A stretch of DNA of 64,000 nt from positions 20,653-84,652 of the forward strand of contig NZ_JAHEAG010000031.1 of assembly GCF_018596315.1 (NCBI RefSeq). The letters are read 5' to 3'. Source of the DNA: Bradyrhizobium sp. SRL28 (GTDB lineage: Bacteria > Pseudomonadota > Alphaproteobacteria > Rhizobiales > Xanthobacteraceae). The position numbers were made by a program, and so were the translations under genes. Below, in pieces: positions 25,615-35,045 of this stretch. The notes under the pieces were generated by a model. That model saw only the letters and a list, made by a program, of their open reading frames with translations. It searched no databases and was not told the origin of the DNA. Within the stretch, counting starts at the first letter, position 1, and every line of letters begins with the position of its first letter.

Positions 25615-26859
25615 ATGACAAGACGCTCCGGGACGGCAATTCTTCCTCTGCACGGTGGACGTGTGCCGCCCTGGCTCGCGACGCGCATGTCTGCGCTAGG
25701 TGCCGTCATCACGCAGGCGATCGTCCATCACTACGGCCGAGACGAGTTCCTTCGGAGGCTATCTCATCCATTCTGGTTCCAGGCCTTCGGTGCGGTAATG
25801 GGCATGGATTGGCACTCGTCCGGCATTACCACCAGCGTTATCGGCGCCCTCAAGCGCGGGTTGCAACCGCTCTCAGGGGAACTTGGCATTTACGTCTGTG
25901 GGGGCCGAGGCCGGCATTCACGCAAGACGCCAGACGAATTGCGTCTACTAGGCGAACGCGTCGGTTTCGACGGCGCCAAGCTTACCCGCGCGAGCCGCCT
26001 CGTCGCCAAGGTCGACAGCGCCGCGGTCCAAGACGGCTTCGATCTCTATCTGCACGGATTCTTCGTCACCGACAACGGCAAGTGGACGGTCGTGCAGCAG
26101 GGCATGAACGGCGACAACAAGCAGGCGCGCCGGTACCATTGGCATTCCGAAGATCTGAAGAGCTTCGTAGACGAACCGCACAGTGCGATCGACGGGCCTG
26201 TGCAGGGCGAGATCGTGAACCTTACGGACAAGCGCGCCGAGACCTCGCGCTCAGCCCAGTTGGAGTTGCTCACCGGCTTGGGTCCGGACCGTATCGTTTC
26301 CGAGCTTTCGGCCCTTTCGGACGAGGCGCCGGCCCAGGCCTTGCTCCCGCACCTCGTTATGCCCGCACACCACGACGTGCGGTCCAGCGACGTCTTCACG
26401 CGCCGGCTCCATGGCGCGCTCGCAGCAGCGGCGGAGCGCGGCCCGGTGGATTTCCCGGAACTTCTCCTGACGCCTGGCGTCGGCGCGCGCACGGTCCGAT
26501 CGCTCGCCATGGTGGCCGAGGTCGTGCACGGAGCTCCCTACCGCTTCCGGGATCCTGCGCGCTTCTCGCTGGCGCATGGCGGGAAAGATCGCCACCCCTA
26601 CCCCGTTCCACTCAAAGTTTACGATGAAACCATCCGCGTGATGAAGTCGGCTGTACAGAAAGCCGGGCTCGGACGAGACGAGGAGATGCAGGCGCTGAAG
26701 CGGCTCGACACCCAGGCGCGCCGCCTTGAGCGCTTCGCGGAGGGGCCGTCATTGCAGTCCTTTATTGCTGTTGAGCGCGCGGCCTCTCCCGCGCTGGATG
26801 GCAGATCGGTATTCGGCTGGGAGAAAGACTCGGCGGGAAAGAAAGCCGCCGATTCTTAA
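25615..26859 (+). CDS. DUF763 domain protein
   Basis: 414 residues, uninterrupted, the usual length. Recognised by the N-terminal Thr-Ala-Ile-Leu-Pro-Leu-His-Gly-Gly, the middle Gly-Lys-Trp-Thr-Val-Val-Gln-Gln-Gly-Met-Asn and the Ala-Arg-Arg-Tyr-His-Trp motif. A helix-hairpin-helix-like region lies near 265-310 (Leu-Thr-Pro-Gly-Val-Gly-Ala-Arg-Thr). Biochemical role unknown; the HhH-like motif hints at DNA binding. It is intact although its neighbours on both sides are broken. Confidence 0.88.
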   Translation: MTRRSGTAILPLHGGRVPPWLATRMSALGAVITQAIVHHYGRDEFLRRLSHPFWFQAFGAVMGMDWHSSGITTSVIGALKRGLQPLSGELGIYVCGGRGRHSRKTPDELRLLGERVGFDGAKLTRASRLVAKVDSAAVQDGFDLYLHGFFVTDNGKWTVVQQGMNGDNKQARRYHWHSEDLKSFVDEPHSAIDGPVQGEIVNLTDKRAETSRSAQLELLTGLGPDRIVSELSALSDEAPAQALLPHLVMPAHHDVRSSDVFTRRLHGALAAAAERGPVDFPELLLTPGVGARTVRSLAMVAEVVHGAPYRFRDPARFSLAHGGKDRHPYPVPLKVYDETIRVMKSAVQKAGLGRDEEMQALKRLDTQARRLERFAEGPSLQSFIAVERAASPALDGRSVFGWEKDSAGKKAADS

Positions 26860-27332
26860 TCGGCTGGCGAGCTGGGTTGGAATGGCCTTTCAGTCGCGTG
26901 CCCGAGCCTTGCTGACGTCTCGCCCACGATATTGCTGGATGCCCATCACGAGGCAAGAACTGCGGACCTTGGCCGCCAATTTCCCAAACCGCGCCGCGTC
27001 GGACTATTCCCTGGCCGAGACGTCGGCGGGTTGGGCGAGCCGGTGCCGAGGCAACAGCTGACCGCCTCAACACGCAAGATCGAAGCGGGAGGCCGGCAGG
27101 CCAGCGAAACGCCGTCTTGGCGATCAGAGGCAGTCGGGGACTCACGCAATCGTCCTCCCTGGCACATTGGACAAGCGATATATTGCCGGACTGGCAGTGG
27201 GAGCGCAGTAGAACGACTAGTCCGGCTCCTAACCTTGCTTCGGACAGCGCTGAACCGGGCAGCGACCAAGAATCCTCGGAACACTTGCTGTGCTCGTCCG
27301 CTTGCCATCGTTAAGAACGGAGGGCCACGTCC
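26860..27332. other. Intergenic stretch, no gene seen
   Basis: Open frames here are Arg/Ser/Pro-rich without ribosome-binding sites. GGAAC at 27278 followed after 16 bases by CGCT is a near match to the EcfG pattern before the gene at 27333. Confidence 0.35.
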
Positions 27333-27745
27333 ATGCACCACAAGAGAATGGCTGGGATCGACATCGCGGTTTTCTATCTACGCACACCGAAGGCGGTCAG
27401 ATTGCCAACAGGCCGATGAGTAACAACGGCGATGTTGAATATGACGGCACGTCGTATTATTTCACGTATGAGCAAGCCCGAACCGTTGCCGATATTCAGG
27501 CCAACCCTAAAGTTGCTCTCGGATTTACCGGTGAAGGCGGGATCTTTTCGGATGCGATTTACGTGGCGATCGAAGGCAGCGCCGAACTCATCCGCGATAA
27601 GGCTACATTCAGAGCGCACTGGACAAGCGACCTAGATCGCTGGTTCGACAAAGGCGTCGACACGCCTAACATCGTGCTCATTAAGGTCAAGGCGAATCGG
27701 ATCACCTACTGGGACGGTGAAGAGGAAGGCGAAGTCCAAGTGTAG
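27333..27745 (+). pseudogene. Pyridoxamine 5'-phosphate oxidase-fold protein, N-terminal frameshift
   Basis: ATG at 27333 (GGAGGG upstream) gives Met-Ala-Gly-Ile-Asp-Ile-Ala-Val and then shifts frame near 27370 in GGTTTTCTATC. The second frame carries Thr-Glu-Gly-Gly-Gln-Ile-Ala-Asn-Arg-Pro-Met, Phe-Thr-Tyr-Glu-Gln-Ala and Arg-Ile-Thr-Tyr-Trp-Asp-Gly, typical of the general stress protein 26-like PPOX group that binds flavin or F420. About 137 residues when rejoined. If real, the lesion removes the normal N-terminus; an internal start could still give a short form. Confidence 0.65.
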
Positions 27746-27941
27746 GGGGACCGGGGCGACGTCGACATCCCGCTGCGCCTTGAGAACGAGCGAGACGATT
27801 GATCTGGGAGAAGTTGCCTTAGACGGATCAGGGCGCTTGTGCGTCGCTATGCAGCCGACTTGCCCCAAAACCAACACTCCCTCTTGTTCTTCTCCAAAGC
27901 GACGAGGTGCTATCGCAGGTGTCTACCGCTCAATAGCGGAG

Positions 27942-28985
27942 TTAAATATCAACGGCTGCCATGAGCCGGCGATCTATCTTCTGATCAACCTGCTCAAAGG
28001 TACATTGACGAGGTTTCTTGTCCGGTCGCCACCTCAGGATCGATGTGCCATGGCGGAAACGCCCCCCGGTGAAATGATCATAAGAAACTTCGACCACGTA
28101 TTTCGGCTTCACCGGCTGCCATTCGGACGATCGGTTTGTCGACCATCGGCTGGGCCCCCCCGGGGCATTACCCGTAAAACTCCGATCATTTTTTATGGCC
28201 TCGAGCTTTTCCGTGAGGGCCAGCTTGTCCTTGGCCTTGATGCCTGAAGAAAAGCCCACGTGATGAAGCAAGCCGTCGGCATCATATAATCCGAGGAGGA
28301 CCGATCCCACGACCTTGCGGCCGACTTGAAGGTTTTCCCCGTAGCGAAAACCGCCGATCACGCAGTCCGCGCTTTGGTACCGCTTTATCTTCTGCATCCC
28401 ATCACGGTTACCGGCTTGATACGGAAGATCGAGGCGTTTCGCGATGACGCCGTCGCTTCCGCCACCTGCGGACGTAAGCCAGCGTTCTGCGTCTTTCAGA
28501 CTCAGGCTGGCCGGGGATAGACGAAAAAGGTCCTTGCTGGAAAAGTGACGGGTGGCAAACTGCTCGAGTTGCGGCCGCCGCTTGCTCAGGGGCTGGGTTG
28601 CAAGCTCGGTCTTTCCTTTCTTCAACAAATCGAACGCGAGAAAAAGCACCGGAGTTTGCTCGGCCAGTTTTTTTACGCGGCTCGCCGCGGGATGAATGCG
28701 CTGCAGCAGGTCGTCGAACGAAAGTCGCCCATCTACGGGAACGACGATTTCGCCATCGAGGACAAAGCTTTTTTCGCGCAAGGTCAATGCCGCGGCAACT
28801 AGTTCCGGAAAATATCGCGCCAGATCCTGGCCCGACTTAGAATACATGGATATGGCGCCGGAATCCCGCGTCAGGAGGCAACGGAATCCATCCCATTTTG
28901 GCTCGTACTGCCACTCCTTGCCTGAGGGGATGGCGTCGACGGAGCGCGCCTCCATCGCCTCGCTATGTACGCGGTTTTTCTTCAC
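27942..28985 (-). CDS. ATP-dependent DNA ligase coupled to Ku copy 2
   Basis: 347 residues, starting in an ATGA overlap with the Ku stop. Adenylation Lys30 in Tyr-Glu-Pro-Lys-Trp-Asp-Gly-Phe-Arg, Asp-Gly-Glu-Ile-Val, Asp-Gly-Val-Ile-Ala-Lys and Gln-Lys-Ile-Lys motifs, then an OB domain ending Leu-Arg-Trp-Arg-Pro-Asp-Lys. It is a LigC-type nick-sealing enzyme without polymerase or phosphoesterase modules. It is distinct from the copy at 12332 and closer to the two-gene Ku-LigC operons of actinobacteria and rhizobia. Confidence 0.92.
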   Translation of the reverse strand: MKKNRVHSEAMEARSVDAIPSGKEWQYEPKWDGFRCLLTRDSGAISMYSKSGQDLARYFPELVAAALTLREKSFVLDGEIVVPVDGRLSFDDLLQRIHPAASRVKKLAEQTPVLFLAFDLLKKGKTELATQPLSKRRPQLEQFATRHFSSKDLFRLSPASLSLKDAERWLTSAGGGSDGVIAKRLDLPYQAGNRDGMQKIKRYQSADCVIGGFRYGENLQVGRKVVGSVLLGLYDADGLLHHVGFSSGIKAKDKLALTEKLEAIKNDRSFTGNAPGGPSRWSTNRSSEWQPVKPKYVVEVSYDHFTGGRFRHGTSILRWRPDKKPRQCTFEQVDQKIDRRLMAAVDI

Positions 28986-29833
28986 GCCGCTTTCCGCTTG
29001 CGACTAAGGCGCGCCGGGGCCCGCTTCTTTCCTTTTGCAGAGGGAGTGGCAGCTTTCTTGCGTCCCAAGCTCTGTTTCAACGCATCCATCAGATCGATGA
29101 CGTTGCTTTCCTCTGCATTTTCCTCCGGGACTTCGATCGTCTTGCCTGCAGCCTTGCGCTTGACCAGGGCCTTCAGCGCCGCTTCATACTTGTCCTTGAA
29201 TTTGTCTGGGTCGAATTTCGAAGCCTTCTTATCGAGGATGTGAGAAGCTAGATCGATCATGTCCTTCGACACGCGCGGATTGGGAATGTCGTCGAAGTAA
29301 TCATCCTCATCCCTTAACTCGTAGGGATAACGCAAGGTCGTTCCCAATAATCCTTTGCCAAGCGGCTTCAGTGCGATGACATGTTCCCTGTTCGAAAGCA
29401 CCACGCGCGCAAGCGCAACCTTGTCCTTTCGCTTCATGGCGTCGCGAATGACCACGAACGCATCCGCGCCCGCTTTGCCATTGGGGACGATGTAGTACGG
29501 CTTGTCCAGGTACCGCTCGTCGATATCTTCGGCGGGAACGAAATCGTCGATTTCGATGGTGTGAGTGCTCTCGAGCTTCACGGCGTCCAGCTCTTCCTCC
29601 TCGATCTCGACATACTTTCCTTTCGAGAGTTCGTACCCTCTGCCCTTATGGTCCTTGTCGACGACCCGACCGGTTTGTTCGTCCACCATCTGCTGCCTCA
29701 GCCGATGGCCCGTCTTGGTATTGATTTGGTGGAAATGCGTTCTTTCCGCCTGAGTTGAGGCGGGATAGAGCGCGATCGGACAAGTCACGAGCGAAAGCTT
29801 TAGCGAACCCTTCCAATAGGCACGAGGCGCCAT
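28982..29833 (-). CDS. ku: Ku protein, non-homologous end joining (copy 2)
   Basis: 283 residues; Met-Ala-Pro-Arg-Ala-Tyr-Trp-Lys-Gly start, Ser-Leu-Val-Thr-Cys-Pro-Ile-Ala, Lys-Pro-Tyr-Tyr-Ile-Val-Pro bridge region and Lys/Arg-rich tail. It differs from copy 1 at many positions, so the two are old paralogues. Coupled to the downstream ligase by ATGA, divergent from ligD across 81 bases, and preceded by an EcfG-type promoter, so it is the likely stress-inducible Ku. Confidence 0.94.
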   Translation of the reverse strand: MAPRAYWKGSLKLSLVTCPIALYPASTQAERTHFHQINTKTGHRLRQQMVDEQTGRVVDKDHKGRGYELSKGKYVEIEEEELDAVKLESTHTIEIDDFVPAEDIDERYLDKPYYIVPNGKAGADAFVVIRDAMKRKDKVALARVVLSNREHVIALKPLGKGLLGTTLRYPYELRDEDDYFDDIPNPRVSKDMIDLASHILDKKASKFDPDKFKDKYEAALKALVKRKAAGKTIEVPEENAEESNVIDLMDALKQSLGRKKAATPSAKGKKRAPARLSRKRKAA

Positions 29834-29861
29834 TTTCGATCTCCGTTGCAGTTGGAACTTT

Positions 29862-29886
29862 AACCGGACCGGGATCTTTCAGTTCC
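29862..29886 (-). promoter_or_regulatory. EcfG-type promoter of the Ku-ligase operon
   Basis: Minus strand: GGAAC (29886-29882), 16 bases, GGTT (29865-29862), 28 bases before the Ku ATG at 29833. It lies within the 81-base Ku-ligD divergent region. Confidence 0.65.
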
Positions 29887-29914
29887 GTCAGGATCTAATG
29901 TTGACGGTGCGTTA

Positions 29915-32602
29915 ATGGTCAGAAAGCTGCTCGCAAAGTACCGCGCCAAACGCGATTTCTCCAAAACGGCCGAGCCCGGCGGGGACACGAAAGTTAAGGC
30001 TTCAAAGAGCCTCCGCTTCGTCGTCCAAAAGCATGCAGCGTCGCACCTGCATTACGACTTGAGGCTCGAACTTGACGGGGTCTTCAAATCATGGGCCGTC
30101 ACCAAGGGCCCTTCCCTCGACCCCCACGACAAGCGCCTCGCGGTCGAAGTCGAAGATCATCCGCTGGATTACGGTGACTTTGAAGGCACGATCCCCAAAG
30201 GCCAATACGGCGGCGGCACCGTGATGGTCTGGGATCGCGGCCATTGGAATTGCAAAGATCCGGAGCGCGCCTATCGGAAAGGCAAGCTGGACTTTACCTT
30301 GGAGGGTGAGAAGCTTCATGGCGGCTGGATTTTGACCCGGATGCGCAAGCGAGAAGAAAAGCGCATTAATTGGCTTCTGATCAAGCATCGCGATGAGTTC
30401 GCCCGGGAAGGAAAAAAGAACAAGCTTTTGGATGAGGATACCTCGGTGGCCTCTGGCCGATCGATGGACGAAATCACGGCGGGCAAAGGTCGGGGCCCGA
30501 AGCCTTTCGTCACGGCGAAGAAGACCCGAGCGCCTGCAAAAGCCGAAACGAAGTCACATCGCGCTGCCGCGCGCACACCTGCGGCGAAGAAACGGTCTCG
30601 CCCGGTAGCGGTCCGAAGCAGTCGCTCTCCCGGGAAAAAGGCTTCCAAAAAAGGGCAGACAGCTTCCGATCCAAAGATGCCCCCTTTTATCGCCCCTCAG
30701 TTATGTACGTCGGTAGACCGGCCGCCGGCCGGGAGCGAATGGGTCCACGAGATCAAATTTGATGGATACCGCATTCAGATGCGAGTGGAGAGCGGTGAGG
30801 TGACATTGAAGACCCGCAAGGGACTCGACTGGACGGCCAAATTTGGCGCAATAGCAATGGCCGCCAGCAAGCTGCCTGACTGCATCGTGGATGGAGAAAT
30901 CGTCGCTCTCGACCGCCGCGGCTCCCCTGATTTCGCCGGCCTCCAGGCCGCCCTGTCTGATGGGAAAACCGATGACCTGATCTATTTCGCCTTCGATTTT
31001 CTGTTTCTCAAGGGTCAGGACTTGCGGCAAGAGAGTCTTGCCGATCGTAAGCTGGCTCTAAAGAAGCTGATCGAAAAGGCTTACGGAAAAGACCAGACCG
31101 AAATCCGCTACGTCGAGCATTTCGAGAGCGGCGGTGAAGCGGTCCTCAAATCCGCTTGCCGGATGTCACTGGAAGGGATCGTCTCAAAGCTAACATCCGC
31201 CCGTTATGCTCCCGGACGGACCGACTCCTGGATCAAGGCCAAGTGTCGCGCTGGACACGAGGTGGTCATCGGAGGTTGGAACAGCAATGGCAGCCAGTTC
31301 AAATCGCTGATGGCCGGCGTGTATCGCGGCGACCACCTCGTCTACGTCGGCAATGTCGGAACCGGCTACGGTGGCGAGAAGGTCGCGAATCTGATGCCGA
31401 AGCTCAAGGCCGCTGCATCGGAGACGAATCCGTTTGGTGGCAAGGATGCACCTCGCAAGAAGGCCGGAATGCATTGGTTGAAGCCCGAACTGGTGGCTGA
31501 GATCGAGTTTGCCGGCTTCACCGGAGCAGGCATGATCCGGCAGGCCGCCTTCAAGGGCCTTCGCCGGGACAAGCCTGCGAAGGAGGTCGAAGCAGAGACG
31601 CCCGCGCCAGCCGATAGGATCGACATCGCAAAGCCTGCTCCTGCGCGCCGCGCCAGATTCGTAAGGGAGTCGTCCGACGCCTCCAATGGCGGGGTCGTCA
31701 TGGGAGTTCCTCTAAGTCGGCCGGATAAGATCCTGTGGCCTGACGAGGGACACGGGGCGCTCACCAAACTGGACCTTGCCAAGTACTTCGAGAGCGTCGG
31801 CGGGTGGATGATGGAGCATCTCAAGGGCCGTCCCTGTTCAATAATCCGCGCGCCTGATGGCATCGGCGGACAGCGCTTTTTTCAGCGTCACTCGATGAAG
31901 GGCGGCTCAAACCTACTTGACGAAGTATCCGTCTCTGGCGACCGCAAACCCTATGTGCAAATTGATCGAATTGAGGGTCTGGCAGCCGTAGCTCAAAGTG
32001 CCGGCGTCGAGCTGCATCCCTGGAACAACCAGCCCGGCGATCCCGCACTTCCCGGCCGCCTGGTGTTCGATCTCGACCCGGCGCCCGATGTCGATTTCGA
32101 GGTCGTCATCGACGCTGCAAAGGAAATGCGCGATCGCCTTACCGATCTCGGCCTTGTGTCCTTCTGCAAGACGACCGGCGGCAAAGGATTGCACGTCGTG
32201 ACACCGCTCGCGCCCCCTAAAAAGGGACAAAGACTGACCTGGGCCGACGCGAAGCAGTTTGCCCGCGACGTTTGCAGCCAGATGGCGAGCGAAAGTCCGG
32301 ACCGGTATCTGATCAACATGAGCAAGGCAAAACGAACGGGGAAGATATTTCTGGATTATTTGCGAAACGATCAATTTTCGACAGCGGTGGCGCCACTCTC
32401 CCCCCGGGCACGCCCGCATGCGCCGGTCTCGATGCCGATCACATGGTCCCAGGTCAAGCACGGCCTCGACCCCATGCAATACACTATCCAGACCGTGTCC
32501 CAGCTTCTCAAGAAGTCAAAGGCGTGGTCCGATTACTGCGACGGCGAACGCCCGCCGCTAGAGGCGATAGCAAGACAAGCGAAGCTTAAACGGGCAGCTT
32601 GA
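29915..32602 (+). CDS. ligD: Multifunctional DNA ligase D (phosphoesterase-ligase-polymerase)
   Basis: 895 residues, complete. Domain order: 3'-phosphoesterase (about 30-190, His40, His44, His46 and Asp48 of the active site); Lys/Ala-rich linker (200-255); ATP ligase (260-545, adenylation Lys281 in Glu-Ile-Lys-Phe-Asp-Gly-Tyr-Arg, Asp-Gly-Glu-Ile-Val, then OB domain); primase-polymerase (595-885, metal Asp719 and Asp721 in Phe-Asp-Leu-Asp-Pro-Ala). It cleans, fills and seals double-strand breaks held by Ku. The order matches the Pseudomonas type. Divergent from Ku copy 2. Confidence 0.96.
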   Translation: MVRKLLAKYRAKRDFSKTAEPGGDTKVKASKSLRFVVQKHAASHLHYDLRLELDGVFKSWAVTKGPSLDPHDKRLAVEVEDHPLDYGDFEGTIPKGQYGGGTVMVWDRGHWNCKDPERAYRKGKLDFTLEGEKLHGGWILTRMRKREEKRINWLLIKHRDEFAREGKKNKLLDEDTSVASGRSMDEITAGKGRGPKPFVTAKKTRAPAKAETKSHRAAARTPAAKKRSRPVAVRSSRSPGKKASKKGQTASDPKMPPFIAPQLCTSVDRPPAGSEWVHEIKFDGYRIQMRVESGEVTLKTRKGLDWTAKFGAIAMAASKLPDCIVDGEIVALDRRGSPDFAGLQAALSDGKTDDLIYFAFDFLFLKGQDLRQESLADRKLALKKLIEKAYGKDQTEIRYVEHFESGGEAVLKSACRMSLEGIVSKLTSARYAPGRTDSWIKAKCRAGHEVVIGGWNSNGSQFKSLMAGVYRGDHLVYVGNVGTGYGGEKVANLMPKLKAAASETNPFGGKDAPRKKAGMHWLKPELVAEIEFAGFTGAGMIRQAAFKGLRRDKPAKEVEAETPAPADRIDIAKPAPARRARFVRESSDASNGGVVMGVPLSRPDKILWPDEGHGALTKLDLAKYFESVGGWMMEHLKGRPCSIIRAPDGIGGQRFFQRHSMKGGSNLLDEVSVSGDRKPYVQIDRIEGLAAVAQSAGVELHPWNNQPGDPALPGRLVFDLDPAPDVDFEVVIDAAKEMRDRLTDLGLVSFCKTTGGKGLHVVTPLAPPKKGQRLTWADAKQFARDVCSQMASESPDRYLINMSKAKRTGKIFLDYLRNDQFSTAVAPLSPRARPHAPVSMPITWSQVKHGLDPMQYTIQTVSQLLKKSKAWSDYCDGERPPLEAIARQAKLKRAA

Positions 32603-32976
32603 CTGCATCCGTCGGCTGTTCATTTATCGCCCTCGGGACGCCATATGCACTTTCGAAATTGCAGGCCTCGTTGATGACGAAGAAAAGCCCTTGGCGGGCC
32701 TTAGGGCTTAGAAACTGCCATAGACAACTAGGCTCAGAGCTTTGTCGTGCCGACCGTTTCCTGGTTCGATGAACGCCGCATGTCGATTTCAATGCTTTGG
32801 TGTGGCGGCGCTCGGCCCATCGGGCTGTTTGTTTGAACATCGGTGGGATGCGTGTCGCTCAAGGGGCGGATCTTCCGTGTATCCTTCAGGACGCCTGTTC
32901 CACGCGGAGGCGAGCAACTGGCGCCCCCCGTGCGCGTAAGGCTCATCCGCCCAAACAAGGGCGGTCGCGTAACGAG
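32603..32976. other. Intergenic stretch between converging genes
   Basis: No coding region found. A small stem (AAGCCC near 32685 with GGGCTT near 32704) follows ligD and may act as terminator, though without a T-run. Confidence 0.35.
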
Positions 32977-34802
32977 TTACGGCTGCGGTTTGCCGTCGCC
33001 AATAGCGACCACGATCTGGTGCGGCCGGAGTGACGCTATCACCGGAACGCGCTCCGAATTCCAGATGACGTTGCCCTCGATTTTAGGCAAGGGTACAGAA
33101 TTATCGGCAAAGCTGCTGATGATCTGAAGGCTGTTCTCTTCTTGCGTATGCCAGATGACGTTGATACTTTCCATGGCCGTGCGCGAGCGTCCGAACGTTT
33201 CGGCGTGGGCACGAGCAAACCCCTCCTTGATAAGTGGCACCACTTGGAGATGCCGTATTGCGAGCAACTCATGCGTGAGCGCGCGGAATTCGCGGCTGCG
33301 CGGCGCATGCTGGATTCGATCCCAATCGAGTTTCGAGGAGAGAAATGTCCTCTCGTCTTGGGATCGGGGATTTCGTCGCGCATCTCTGGCGTCGAAAAGG
33401 CCTTGAATTCTGCGAATTCTTTGCGACGGCCGTCGCGGGTAAGTTGGGCGGCCTCGCCCTGCCAATCGCAGAAAAACAGAAATGGCGTCTCAGCGGCAGC
33501 CTCTTCGCCCATAAATAGCATCGGTATGTGAGGGTTCAACAAAACAAGCGCCATCGCCTGCCGTAGTTTTTCAGTGCTCACAAGAGTCGAAAGCCGTTCA
33601 CCATGCGCGCGATTGCCGACCTGATCATGGTTTTGGGCGAAAAAGATGGCGGCGTCCGGCGGCAGATGCGCGCTCTTGGCGCCGCGTGGTTTGTTGTGCA
33701 AAGGAAAGACTTCGTCCTGATAAGCAAAGCTTTCGGTGAGACTGCGGGCCAAATGATCCAGCGGCTTGTCGGCAAAGGCACGGTAGTAGCCTTCTTTCTC
33801 GCCCGTCAGCAACACATGCAGGGCGTTGTGGAAGTCATCACCCCATTGCGCATTGTAAAGGCATGCGCGACCAGTCTTGCGTTCCAGCAAATGGGACTGA
33901 TTGGCTTCGTTCTCGAGCATTAGGTGCACATGCCGGCCCACAAGTCGCGTGCGTATCGTATCGGCAAGTTCGAGGAGAAAATGTTTCTCGGAATCGTCTT
34001 TCAGCGCATGGACGGCATCGAACCGTAGCCCGTCAAAGCCGTAATCCCTGATCCACGTGAGGGCGTTGTCGAGCAAGAATTGACGCACGAACCCGCCATG
34101 ATTGCCTTCAAGATTGACTGCCGGTCCCCATCCCGTCGAATGCCGGTCGGTAAAGAAGGGCTCGGCATAACTGTGTAAGTAATTCAGTTGTGGCCCGAAA
34201 TGGTTATAAACGACGTCAAGATAGATCATCTTGCTCATGCGCGCAGCGCAGAAGCCGCTTGAGGTCTTCGGGCCGTCCATACGGCGCATTTGGCGCGTTC
34301 AAAAGCACGCCGTCGTAACCCCAGTTGCGCCGCCCTGGCACATCGTTGAGGGCATCAGTTCGATCGCGGTGCTCTTTCAGGTAGGGGAGCTTTTTCTCGA
34401 CGCCAGCATAGGTACCTTCGGGTGAGAAAGTGCCGCATGCAGCTCGTAAATGACCGCTTCAGGCCACGGGCGGCCGACAAAGAGAACGGGGTCCCGCAGA
34501 GCAGCGGTGTCGACAACCTCGCTGGGCTCTCCGACATCGTCCGGCTGAAAGCGCGACGCCGGATCGGGAACAATCAGATCGCCATTGATACGAAATTGGT
34601 AGCGTGTGCCGACATGTGCGGTCGCACTGAGCGTTTGATACCAGCCGTCCGCGTCCTTCGGCATGCGCCGCGGCACCTGACCGCGTTTCAGCAATTCGAC
34701 GGACCGGGCCGTGGGCGCCCAGAGATTGAAGACGACGCCGTTCGGGGTAATGCACGCGCCGTGCCGGCGTGGTTGGTCCGCAATGCCTAGAACCTCGTTC
34801 AA
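32977..34802 (-). pseudogene. treZ: Malto-oligosyltrehalose trehalohydrolase, multiply frameshifted
   Basis: Reads from the ATG at 34802. The N-terminal CBM48-like part (Val-Val-Phe-Asn-Leu-Trp-Ala-Pro) is intact to Tyr-Glu-Leu-His at about 34440. The next 200 bases hold pieces in different frames (Asn-Trp-Gly-Tyr-Asp-Gly-Val-Leu-Leu). The GH13 core with Val-Tyr-Asn-His-Phe-Gly, Gly-Leu-Arg-Phe-Asp-Ala-Val-His and Asn-His-Asp-Gln-Val-Gly is in frame from about 34230 to 33370, then another shift moves the C-terminal domain to a frame ending at 32977. At least four frame changes, so a true pseudogene. TreZ releases trehalose from maltooligosyltrehalose; no treY is seen here. Confidence 0.8.
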
Positions 34803-34814
34803 CGCTTCCTCGTT

Positions 34815-34982
34815 TTATTTTTGCGGGCCGGCGCGCATATTTTCGACCAAACTCGGATACCGCCGCCCGGCATTTTTTGCCGACCTTTTAGCGGCGGCTT
34901 TGAGCGCGGGCGATAGCTTTTTCGATTTCTTACCCGCCTTTTTCAGCGGATTAGCTTTCTTCCAAGGTGGTTTTTGGACCAT
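34815..34982 (-). CDS. Small basic Lys/Ala-rich protein (55 aa)
   Basis: ATG at 34982 (AAGGCGGA upstream); an in-frame start at 35036 exists but its extra residues look non-native. Starts Met-Val-Gln-Lys-Pro-Pro-Trp-Lys-Lys and is rich in Lys and Ala, ending Tyr-Pro-Ser-Leu-Val-Glu-Asn-Met-Arg. A short family of this type is common in rhizobia; function unknown. It precedes treZ by 12 bases. Confidence 0.55.
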   Translation of the reverse strand: MVQKPPWKKANPLKKAGKKSKKLSPALKAAAKRSAKNAGRRYPSLVENMRAGPQK

Positions 34983-35045
34983 CTGATATATCCGCCTTGA
35001 CCGTTGCCCAGGCGACAGGTCGACGATCGGCGCCACACACCTTGG

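Noticed and set aside
25530..26627. 365-residue Arg-rich frame overlapping DUF763
   Set aside because: Out-of-frame shadow of the DUF763 gene with no known domain and extreme Arg content.
27278..27302. GGAAC-N16-CGCT before the PPOX gene
   Set aside because: One mismatch in the short -10 half; not strong enough to call.
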